Positions 46,767 to 53,675 of a stretch of 64,000 nucleotides of DNA are shown piece by piece; the first letter of the stretch is position 1; each line of letters opens with the position of its first letter. Position numbers and translations under genes: made by a program. The notes below the pieces were generated by a model. The model ran no database searches. It saw only the letters and a list, made by a program, of their open reading frames with translations, and was not told where the DNA came from. This stretch comes from an uncultured Alphaproteobacteria bacterium (GTDB lineage Bacteria > Pseudomonadota > Alphaproteobacteria > RF32 > CAG-239). The DNA lies in assembly GCA_944393235.1 (NCBI GenBank), contig CALXZJ010000003.1, forward strand, positions 1 through 64,000, written 5' to 3'.

Positions 46767-46878
46767 AAAGTTCGTCTAACGGTCATCTACTTGCAAGCCC
46801 TGTCACTCATGTACTGTTTTGTGTACACTTCGTGACAGGGCTTGCGGCGTATCTGACGCGTTATCCGAACTTTTTAAG
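46763..46878. repeat. large nested palindrome at the rpoA stop codon
   Basis: Inner perfect arms GCAAGCCCTGTCAC (46793-46806) and GTGACAGGGCTTGC (46832-46845) enclose a GTAC-containing loop. Outer arms are also related: CTAAAAAGTTCG (46763-46774) pairs with CGAACTTTTTAAG (46866-46878), with similar CATCTAC/GTATCTG and TAACG/CGTTA steps between. The rpoA stop TAA is within the left outer arm. The right outer arm doubles as the start of the first 121-bp tandem unit. Confidence 0.8.
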
Positions 46879-47130
46879 CGGCTTGACCGAATGGTGGTTT
46901 GGAGTTGCAAGGAAGCTTTCTGCGTATCTGTCTCATTCTTTGCGCTTCTTGTGTAAAAAGGGGTTCGGCGTATCTGACGCGTTATCCGAACTTTTTAAGC
47001 GGCTTGTTCGGAGGGTGGCTTGAAGTTGCAAGGAAGCTTTCTGCATATCTGTCTCATTCTTTGCACTTCTTGTGCAAAAAGGGGTTCGGCGTATCTGGCA
47101 CATTATCCGAACTTTTTAAGCGGCTTATTT
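46846..47130. repeat. 121-bp tandem repeats downstream of rpoA
   Basis: Two complete units, 46846-46966 and 46967-47087, differ at about nine positions by eye, and a third, partial unit starts at 47088. Each unit begins GGCGTATCTG and contains CCGAACTTTTTAAGCGGCTT and AAGGAAGCTTTCTGC. The period is not a multiple of three, so reading frames through the array change frame from unit to unit and are not genes. The region 46767-47154 holds no gene. Confidence 0.85.
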
Positions 47131-47154
47131 GTGCTGATGTTTTGAGATGTATTT

Positions 47155-48123
47155 TTATTTAAAGTTGATATGCATGTATAAGGAACCTTCTTCAATGACA
47201 TGGGCACAAGCGTTTCGAATTTGGTTTAAGGTTGCTGTTTGAAGTGTTTTATTATTGTCGGTATTATGAAAATAATAGTTGGCTCCTTTTGAACTCCATA
47301 TTCTGAGCGTTGTAACATTTTCATATTCTTTGGCATGGTTAATGATGCTTTGACAATAGAATATTTCTGTTTCCCGGTTGTTTAAATTTCTGGCATTTAT
47401 GCTGAAAGTTCTGGTTTGTCCATTGCCGATTTCGGAGACAGCCATTTCGTGGCCCAGTTTGTCATAAACATGATTAAGGACGTTCTTTTTTATCATATCG
47501 CCGGGGATGAGATTCATTTTTATAAAATACGGAATATAACCAACTGATGATGTGTGTGAGGATTTAAATTCGTCTTTATATTCATTTGCCAGATATATTA
47601 TATAAAATGTTTGTTCCAAACTTTTATTAAGCCGATATTTCATCATGGCTTTAGAGTAACCGGCAATCGCGCCGACGCTTAAAACGCCGATAATAGCCAG
47701 CACGCCGAGCATCTCCACCATAGAACGACCGCATAACGGCACATCTGCTTGCCTTCTTCTCGCTCGTGTACTATTTTTGTACACGTCGCTCAAACAAGGC
47801 TGCGCATCTGCACCCTTCTTCGGTCGTTCACCTCTTGTGCATAGAGCCGCATCTACTTGCAACTTTTCTCCTCGTGTACCTAATGTTGTACACGTCGTCG
47901 AAAAGTTACGGCGTATCTGCAGCCCTCTGCGCAAGAATGAAAATAAGAAGGAAATCGCGTATAATGGCACATCTAAAGCGCTTTTACGCGAAGTCGGAAA
48001 ATTCACGTACGTCTTTTGTACGCTAGGATTTTCCTCCTCGCTAGAAGGCACTTTATCTGCACCATTCTCCGCAATTTCGTTGTGAGCAGGTGAAGAGGAT
48101 TTGAAAAAATTGAATAAATTCAT
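47155..48123 (-). CDS. pilin-like protein with a repeat-expanded 132-residue leader
   Basis: 322-residue protein. Residues 132-160 are a type IV pilin/pseudopilin N-terminus: cleavage site CG|RSMVE with Glu at +5, then the hydrophobic helix MLGVLAIIGVLSVGAIAGY. Prepilin leaders are normally 6-30 residues; here 131 residues precede the site. The ATG has an AGGAG site, so the long form seems genuinely translated. The leader holds recurring ADVPLC-like units (LDVPLY, VDAALC, ADAQPC, ADVPLC) encoded by palindromic DNA repeats. The mature 190 residues contain a conserved-looking globular part with no recognised domain. Confidence 0.7.
   Translation of the reverse strand: MNLFNFFKSSSPAHNEIAENGADKVPSSEEENPSVQKTYVNFPTSRKSALDVPLYAISFLFSFLRRGLQIRRNFSTTCTTLGTRGEKLQVDAALCTRGERPKKGADAQPCLSDVYKNSTRARRRQADVPLCGRSMVEMLGVLAIIGVLSVGAIAGYSKAMMKYRLNKSLEQTFYIIYLANEYKDEFKSSHTSSVGYIPYFIKMNLIPGDMIKKNVLNHVYDKLGHEMAVSEIGNGQTRTFSINARNLNNRETEIFYCQSIINHAKEYENVTTLRIWSSKGANYYFHNTDNNKTLQTATLNQIRNACAHVIEEGSLYMHINFK
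47741..48060. repeat. array of palindromic elements inside the prepilin leader
   Basis: Four successive palindromic units separated by (G)CATCTRC / GCGTATCTG motifs. Two share the core CGTGTAC-N6to8-GTACACG (47765-47786 and 47873-47895), also seen in altered form in the rpoA palindrome. Their outer arms differ but still pair: GCCTT/AAGGC (47751, 47796), TGCAC/GTGCA (about 47810, 47837), AACTTTTC/GAAAAGTT (47861, 47900) and GGAAAAT/ATTTTCC (47996, 48028). The array is in frame and free of stops on the minus strand. Confidence 0.75.
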
Positions 48124-48570
48124 AAAAAAGACTCCTAAGAAAAGCCAAAGAACATATACTTGCCCGTCATTCTAAACCGTTTTTTTTTTTTTCAATTTTA
48201 AAGAGTCTGGTGGGGATAAGTTTCTACTGTTACTTTATCATCATGCCCCAATCCTCGTCACCCCATGAGCCGACAACGTCGGCGAATTTAGGGGTCTCTT
48301 CCTATACATGCGACAGACGCCTAACCTCGAGTGCTAAAGCACTCTCAGGGCGTGACAGGAAAGGGGTAAATTGTGTGGTAGACGCCTTAACCACCGCGCT
48401 ATCGCGCGGCGGTGGCGTGACGGGGAAGGAAATCGTGTGGTGGTGGCGTGACGGGGAGGGGAAGCGCACTCTTGAGCGTGTGAAGGAAAAGAGAATCGTG
48501 CAGAGGTGGGTAATGGAGAAAAGAGGGACATTTATCTTAAAATATTAATTGGTACAAAATGGTATTGATT
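48124..48570. repeat. gene-free region with GC-rich hairpins and GCGTGACRGG repeats
   Basis: No supportable gene in this 510-base gap. It contains a 12-base T run (48180), hairpins GCCGA/TCGGC (48268-48282), GAGTGC-TAAA-GCACTC (48329-48344) and CCACCGCGC/GCGCGGCGGTGG (48391-48415), and three copies of GGCGTGACRGG (48348, 48414, 48445). It looks like interspersed repeat debris of higher GC than its neighbours. An ORF over 48210-48548 follows the repeats and is not believed. Confidence 0.6.
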
Positions 48571-48635
48571 GATTAAGCAAGATAAAATTTGACAAAAACA
48601 ATATTTTTGCTAAACTTAAACAAAGGAGTTTGAAG

Positions 48636-48884
48636 ATGAATAGCCATAAGGTTGTAAAAAAAGCTGCCGGCGGCATTTTTGGCAGTGCCGGTTATGTGCT
48701 TAAGCTTGCCGAGAGAAATTTGAGCGTTGCTGAAATTGTTTTGAATGGTGCTAGAAATATGGCGGATGGCTTTGTCAAGGCTCCGGAATTTGGTGTTGGC
48801 AAGGCTGCTTTTGATATGACCCAAAAAAGTGTGTCAACTTTGGCGAAAAAGTTTATGAAATATAGTAAAAGGATTGCCAGATAA
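48636..48884 (+). CDS. small hypothetical protein
   Basis: 82-residue basic, Ala/Gly-rich protein, mostly helical, with no signal peptide or recognised domain. AAGGAG lies 7 bases before the ATG at 48636 (a TTG 6 bases earlier is less likely). The stop overlaps the ATG of the next gene by one base (TAATG), so the two are translated together. Function unknown. Confidence 0.6.
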   Translation: MNSHKVVKKAAGGIFGSAGYVLKLAERNLSVAEIVLNGARNMADGFVKAPEFGVGKAAFDMTQKSVSTLAKKFMKYSKRIAR

Positions 48885-49192
48885 TGGAACATGAAAATGA
48901 TTATCAGGTTATTATTACCCATGAAGGGACTTTGGTTTTTTTGATTAAAAGCCGTGTGCATGAACCGGATAAGCCGTTTATTTTATATGACGGCGGCGAT
49001 CATGCTACATTTTACCGACGCGAAAATGAAACAATTTTATTAGATTATTTAAATGAAAAAGTTGTTTCTTATTTGCAAAATTCTGAATATGTGGTCGTAT
49101 TTGAGCTTGATGATGATTTGGAAGATGTCTTTCGTGACTATGAAGTTTATGTAAAACATATTAAAAAAAATGTATTTACGGATAGCTTATAA
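48884..49192 (+). CDS. small acidic hypothetical protein
   Basis: 102-residue acidic protein with alternating strands and helices (YQVIITHEGTLVFLIKS; FELDDDLEDVFRDYEVYV). No cysteines, signal or known domain. It is coupled to the preceding basic 82-residue protein by a one-base overlap; the opposite charges suggest the two might bind each other. A bidirectional terminator follows. Confidence 0.6.
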   Translation: MEHENDYQVIITHEGTLVFLIKSRVHEPDKPFILYDGGDHATFYRRENETILLDYLNEKVVSYLQNSEYVVVFELDDDLEDVFRDYEVYVKHIKKNVFTDSL

Positions 49193-49205
49193 AACAGTAA
49201 AAAGT

Positions 49206-49239
49206 AAAAAAAAATCGGCTTAATTGCCGATTTTTTTTT
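49206..49239. terminator. bidirectional terminator
   Basis: A-rich stem ending AATCGGC, 6-base loop, GCCGATT, then a T run. The A and T runs on either side serve both strands: the plus-strand hypothetical pair and the minus-strand TPR-like gene that ends at 49238. Confidence 0.88.
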
Positions 49240-50578
49240 ACTTTTGTTTGGATTTTTTTACATATTTTAGCAAAGGATTAAGTTGTTGATTGGGTGATGA
49301 ATTATACTTTGCAAGTATATTATCTAACTGTTGCATTTTTTCTTTGTCATTTTGTTGTTCATAAATAGGTCTTAAATTATGGGCTATTTTTTGTAGCAAA
49401 ATTCTTTTGCGGGGTTTGGTGATGCGTCTTGATTTATCAGCTTCTTTCAAAGCCTGTTCCAGATAAGGCAAGCTTAACTCTTTATTTTGGGCGGCAATTT
49501 TTAATAACGTGTAGCAACGTTCTTCTCCATGCAAAAACTTCATGGCAATTAGAGTTTCCGTTTCAGTCCATTCTTGTATTTTGTGCTGTCTTAACTGCAA
49601 TTTGGCAATATGTTGCAGTAAACCTAGCTTCTCGGGTTCTTTAGCGTATGATAAAGCTTGTTGATAGTGAAGCTCGGCTTGTTCCATGTCTTCGTTTTGG
49701 GTGTCACGGAAACCAGTCGGGCGATAGTTTTCAAGATAACATTCTGCCAAAGCTAGGTTTGTTTTATATAAGTCATTTGTTGTTTCTGCAGCGCTAAGTG
49801 CACGGCGATATGCGCTTAAGATGGTTTCTTTGTCGGTTAAACTGTTGCCGAAGCGGTTAAGGCAATAGTTGATACGTTTGTAATCAGAGGTGTATTCCAA
49901 AACCTTTTTTAAGCATTCTTTTTCGGCATTGTTTTGGTTTTGTTTGTATTCTTCTTTTTCACCTAACAGAACACGGTGGATAATGGATATGTTGTAATAT
50001 CCGGCTGCACGTTGTTCAAAATTTAAATATGGTGTGATGTCTTCAAATTTTTCTTGAATGCGATTGGCTTGAAAGGAAGTCATGCTTTTTTGTAAACCAC
50101 CATTTAAAAAGTTGGTAATCTCACTTTGAACATCGCACACATTTTTGGCCAGTATAAGTTCGGGAATTTGGGAAAAACGAATGTCAAGCTCGTTTAACAT
50201 ATTGCTGCTTATTTCAGTAAGTTCTTCATCACTGTTTTGATATGATGGAAGATCTGCAAAATATAAAAGCAGGGAATATGCTTTGGGCAAGTTTTCATCT
50301 AAAGCGGTATTGATAATTGATTTTGAACCATAATTTAAACAAGCTTCCTGAAATTTTGGATCGTTGGAATGTATTTGAAAGGTGCCGTTGCCTAAATTTT
50401 TAAGATTGGTAGCGGTGTTGGAAATGATTTCAGCTAAAAGTTCATTGGCTTCAGGTTGCGTTATGAAATAATTATATATTTTTAATGCAATTTTTTCTCT
50501 GGACGCCATAGGGGCTGGAAGATGTTTTAATGGTTCGCCGTATTTGTTAACCAGTTGTTTTTTCGTGTCGTTTGACAT
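49238..50578 (-). CDS. TPR-like helical repeat protein, hypothetical
   Basis: About 446-residue all-helical cytoplasmic protein. Several pairs of helices with Ala/Tyr/Leu spacing (e.g. KTNLALAECYLENY and AELHYQQALSYAKEPEKLGLLQHIAKL near residues 290-340) resemble tetratricopeptide repeats. The ATG at 50578 follows AAGGAGATTTTG; a longer frame to 50659 adds 27 unrelated residues. The gene stands alone, convergent with the small hypothetical pair. Function unknown, possibly a protein-binding scaffold. Confidence 0.6.
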   Translation of the reverse strand: MSNDTKKQLVNKYGEPLKHLPAPMASREKIALKIYNYFITQPEANELLAEIISNTATNLKNLGNGTFQIHSNDPKFQEACLNYGSKSIINTALDENLPKAYSLLLYFADLPSYQNSDEELTEISSNMLNELDIRFSQIPELILAKNVCDVQSEITNFLNGGLQKSMTSFQANRIQEKFEDITPYLNFEQRAAGYYNISIIHRVLLGEKEEYKQNQNNAEKECLKKVLEYTSDYKRINYCLNRFGNSLTDKETILSAYRRALSAAETTNDLYKTNLALAECYLENYRPTGFRDTQNEDMEQAELHYQQALSYAKEPEKLGLLQHIAKLQLRQHKIQEWTETETLIAMKFLHGEERCYTLLKIAAQNKELSLPYLEQALKEADKSRRITKPRKRILLQKIAHNLRPIYEQQNDKEKMQQLDNILAKYNSSPNQQLNPLLKYVKKSKQK

Positions 50579-50697
50579 CAAAATCTCCTTAAATTTTCCG
50601 TAATTTGGCTTTATTTTGCCATTTTTGTACATATTTGTCAATAAAAATAATCTCCGCAAAGTGGCGGAGATTATAAAATATGCTGATTTTTTTGATT

Positions 50698-51198
50698 TTA
50701 TTTATAATGTTTTTTAGTCAAAGCCATATCTTTTAAGAAGTCTTCCATTTCTTGTTCATGCTCAAGTTCTTCTTTTAAGATATGGGCAGATATACGGAAA
50801 GTTTCATAATCTTTGCCGAAACATAAGTCGCAGATGTTTTGATAACGACCGATGGCGCAGCGTTCGGAAGCCAGATTTTGAGCAACGAGCGTGGCGGTAT
50901 CTTCTTCATGCGGCGCTTCATATTTGCATTTGGCGAGTTTGCTCCAATCATCGGGGCTTAATACCGGCGTATCTCCTAATTGAATAATTCGTTCTGCCAA
51001 CATATCGGCATGTTCAAGTTCTTCTTTGGCATGTTCGACAAATTCTGCAACGATTGAGGTTCGCATCTGACCAGCGGCAAGTTTGGCTCCCAGCCAGTAT
51101 TGATAATATGCCAGCCATTCTTCGGCATAAGCTTCGTTTAAGGCTTGTGTGAGCTCGCTTAAATCGGTTTTGATAATTTTTTGTGCGGTTTCAGCCAT
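50698..51198 (-). CDS. ferritin-like (bacterioferritin/DPS-type) protein
   Basis: 166-residue four-helix-bundle protein of the ferritin-like superfamily. Diiron ligands are visible as EEWLAYYQYW and EFVEHAKEELEHADMLAERI in helices 1-2 and RYQNICDLCFGKDYETFRISAHILKEELEHEQEME in helices 3-4 (two ExxH motifs). It probably stores iron or detoxifies peroxide. Strong GGAGG-type ribosome site. Subfamily not certain. Confidence 0.8.
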   Translation of the reverse strand: MAETAQKIIKTDLSELTQALNEAYAEEWLAYYQYWLGAKLAAGQMRTSIVAEFVEHAKEELEHADMLAERIIQLGDTPVLSPDDWSKLAKCKYEAPHEEDTATLVAQNLASERCAIGRYQNICDLCFGKDYETFRISAHILKEELEHEQEMEDFLKDMALTKKHYK

Positions 51199-51339
51199 TT
51201 TTTCCTCCTTGTTTTGTAATTGCGGTTTATAGGTATGTGTGTTTTTTGGAAAATCAATTGTAAGATTTTAAAAAATTTTACCGGAGTTTAAGTTTTCTAC
51301 TTTATACTTTAATTATAGTCATGTCAGAAAGGGGGTAAA

Positions 51340-51975
51340 ATGGTTTTGATTGCACCTAGTATACTGGCTGCTGATTTTGGCAGGCTGCGTGAAGAGGTGG
51401 CGGCTTTGGAAAAGGCCGGTGCCGATTTGCTGCATTGCGATGTGATGGATGGGCAGTATGTTCCGAATTTGACTTTTGGCCCGGCGGTGCTTAAAAGTAT
51501 TAGACCTTATACCAAGCTTGATTTTGATGTGCATTTGATGGTGCAAAATCCTGATAAAATGCTTGCGTGGTTTGCTGATGCCGGTGCTGATATTTTGACC
51601 GTTCATGCTGAAGCTTGTCCGCATCTTGACCGGACGTTGGCGGAAATCAAATCTTTGGGTTTGAGAGCCGGCGTTTCACTCAATCCATCAACGCCAGAAA
51701 AAGTTTTGACTTATGTTTTGGATAAGGTTGATCAAATATTGGTGATGACGGTTAATCCGGGGTTTGGCGGTCAGAATTTTATTCCGGCACAACTTAATAA
51801 GATTGCTCGTGTTAAAGAAATGACTAAAGGGCGTCATATTAAAATAGAAGTTGATGGCGGCATTAACCCGTTAACGGCGGCGGAATGTACGGCGGCAGGT
51901 GCTGATATTTTGGTGGCAGGAACGGCGGTTTTTGCCGGTAAGGATTATAAGAAAAATATAGAGGCTCTGCGTTAG
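51340..51975 (+). CDS. rpe: ribulose-phosphate 3-epimerase
   Basis: 211-residue TIM-barrel enzyme of the pentose phosphate pathway. [54 protein letters not shown] and the phosphate-binding [10 protein letters not shown] are all conserved, with metal-binding His and Asp residues. Followed 26 bases later by a PhoB-like regulator. Confidence 0.95.
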   Translation: MVLIAPSILAADFGRLREEVAALEKAGADLLHCDVMDGQYVPNLTFGPAVLKSIRPYTKLDFDVHLMVQNPDKMLAWFADAGADILTVHAEACPHLDRTLAEIKSLGLRAGVSLNPSTPEKVLTYVLDKVDQILVMTVNPGFGGQNFIPAQLNKIARVKEMTKGRHIKIEVDGGINPLTAAECTAAGADILVAGTAVFAGKDYKKNIEALR

Positions 51976-52001
51976 TTTGTGATGTGTTTGGGAGAAGAGC
52001 A

Positions 52002-52703
52002 ATGGCGACAGTTATGGTGGTGGAAGATGAAGAAGCATTAGCCTTGCTGCTAAAGTATAATTTGGAAAAAGAAGGCTATGAAGTTGTTGTCGAATCGCGC
52101 GGAAATCGAGTTTTGGGGCAGGTTGAAAAATATTGTCCGTCGGTTATTTTGCTTGATTGGATGTTGCCGGAATTGTCGGGCGTGGATATATGCAAACTTA
52201 TCCGCTCCAAACCGGATATTAAAAATATTCCGATTATTATGCTGACGGCTAAAGGACAAGAAGAAGATAAAATCAAAGGTTTGTCAGCCGGTGCCGATGA
52301 TTATGTTACCAAACCGTTTTCAGTTCCGGAATTGATGGCGCGGGTTAAAGCAAACTTACGCCGTGCACCGGAAATTTCCACAGTTAAAGAACTTTTTTTT
52401 GAAGATATTCGTATGGATTTGGTCGCAAAAAAAGTTTTCAGAGGCGAAAATTATGTTCATCTCGGTCCGACGGAGTTTCGGCTGCTTAAGATGTTGATGG
52501 AATCTCCGGGAAAAGTTTTTTCACGCGAGATTTTGTTAAAAACCGTTTGGGGTGATAATATTTATGTGGAATCGCGAACGGTGGACGTGCATATTCGTCG
52601 TTTACGAAAGTCACTTAATGAATACGGGGCGGATTATATACGTACCGTACGCGCTACCGGCTATTCTATTGATAATCATCAGCCGGCTGATGAGGAAAAT
52701 TAA
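52002..52703 (+). CDS. PhoB-like OmpR-family response regulator
   Basis: 233-residue two-domain regulator. Receiver: acidic pair VEDEE (residues 8-11), phospho-acceptor D52 in LLDWMLPELSG, and K in YVTKPFS. The winged-helix DNA-binding domain (about 135-228) includes LGPTEFRLLKMLMESPGKVFSRE and SRTVDVHIRRLRKSL, most like PhoB. ATG at 52002 (GGAGAAG upstream) rather than 51984. No sensor kinase is adjacent, so its partner is elsewhere. Confidence 0.87.
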   Translation: MATVMVVEDEEALALLLKYNLEKEGYEVVVESRGNRVLGQVEKYCPSVILLDWMLPELSGVDICKLIRSKPDIKNIPIIMLTAKGQEEDKIKGLSAGADDYVTKPFSVPELMARVKANLRRAPEISTVKELFFEDIRMDLVAKKVFRGENYVHLGPTEFRLLKMLMESPGKVFSREILLKTVWGDNIYVESRTVDVHIRRLRKSLNEYGADYIRTVRATGYSIDNHQPADEEN

Positions 52704-52740
52704 ATAATATTATGGCTCATTTGCTGACGCGGGGCTTATG

Positions 52741-53334
52741 TTAAAGCGGCTTGCGGGAATTGAGCGCCAATTGAATGGTACCGTCGTCCATGTAGTCCAG
52801 CTCGGCGCCAACCGGTATGCCCTGCGCCAAAGTGGTTATTTTGACCGGCATATCTTTTAATCGGCTTAATAAATAATGTGTCGTGATTTGTCCGTCCACG
52901 GTTGCCGGAAGCGCCAGTATCACCTCTTCAATTTGTTCATCTTTAATGCGGGCGGGAAGACTTTCCATATTTAAATCTTCCGGAGTGATGCCCTCCAGAG
53001 CAGAAAGAACGCCACCCAAGACATGATATTTCCCTTTATAAAAACCAACACGTTCCATCGCCCATAAATCTGCGACATCTTGCACTACGCACAATGTTTT
53101 ACCGTCACGGGATGCAGAAGAACATATGGAGCAGGGCGATTGCGTGTCAAAGTTGCCACACGTTTCGCAGGTTTTGATATTTTGCGCCACATCCTGCAAA
53201 GCGGCAATCAGCGGCAAAAGTTGTTCGTCGCGCTTTTTTAAAAGTTGTAGCACAATCCGACGGGCAGAACGCGTCCCTAATGCCGGCAGTTTGGCAACCG
53301 CCTTAATCAGTTTTTCAATTTCTTTTCCGGCCAC
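52741..53334 (-). CDS. recR: recombination mediator protein RecR
   Basis: 197 residues. Helix-hairpin-helix start (IEKLIKAVAKLPALGTRSARRIVLQLL), zinc finger with four cysteines (CETCGNFD and CSICSSASRD) and a Toprim domain (CVVQDVADLWAMER). Loads RecA with RecO/RecF. Third gene of dnaX-ybaB-recR. Confidence 0.95.
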   Translation of the reverse strand: MAGKEIEKLIKAVAKLPALGTRSARRIVLQLLKKRDEQLLPLIAALQDVAQNIKTCETCGNFDTQSPCSICSSASRDGKTLCVVQDVADLWAMERVGFYKGKYHVLGGVLSALEGITPEDLNMESLPARIKDEQIEEVILALPATVDGQITTHYLLSRLKDMPVKITTLAQGIPVGAELDYMDDGTIQLALNSRKPL

Positions 53335-53351
53335 TTTGTTTGTCCTTAAGG

Positions 53352-53672
53352 CTAAAACGGAATTTTTAAGCCGCCGAAGTTTAGACCGCCGGTTGCTTCT
53401 TTCAAGCCTTCTTCCTGCATGGCTTCAATTTTTTGGTGAGCGTCATTATAAGCCGCCATAATCAAATCTTCCAAAACATCGCTTTCATCAGCAACAATCA
53501 GCGATTTATCAATGGAAATTTTTTTCATTTCCGAGCGGCCGTTTAAAGTGATTTTGACCAGTCCGCCGCCGCTTGTGCCTTCACGTTCTTCGTCACCTAA
53601 ACGATTTTGGGTTTCTTGCATTTTCTTTTGCATCATTTGTGCTTGTTTCATTAAACCTTGAATGTTCATCAT
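53352..53672 (-). CDS. YbaB/EbfC nucleoid-associated protein
   Basis: 106 residues. NIQGLMKQAQMMQKKMQETQNRL helix, then GTSGGGLVKITLNGRSEMKKISIDKSL and LEDLIMAAYNDAHQKIE: the YbaB/EbfC DNA-binding dimer. Lies between dnaX and recR with gaps of 3 and 17 bases. Confidence 0.93.
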   Translation of the reverse strand: MMNIQGLMKQAQMMQKKMQETQNRLGDEEREGTSGGGLVKITLNGRSEMKKISIDKSLIVADESDVLEDLIMAAYNDAHQKIEAMQEEGLKEATGGLNFGGLKIPF

Positions 53673-53675
53673 TGT

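Noticed and set aside
46832-47162. Two overlapping ORFs (63 and 87 residues) in the region after rpoA
   Set aside because: They are products of the 121-bp tandem repeats; the period is not a multiple of three and each unit is read in a different frame, so there is no sign of selection on protein.
46846-48060. Possible CRISPR array in the repeat zone
   Set aside because: Repeat units are 121 bp or palindromic elements of variable arms; there are no short identical repeats with unique spacers of constant length and no cas genes.
48210-48548. 112-residue plus-strand ORF in the gene-free repeat block
   Set aside because: It runs through hairpins and GCGTGACRGG repeats, lacks a ribosome site, and its text is low-complexity Arg/Gly/Trp typical of shadow translation.
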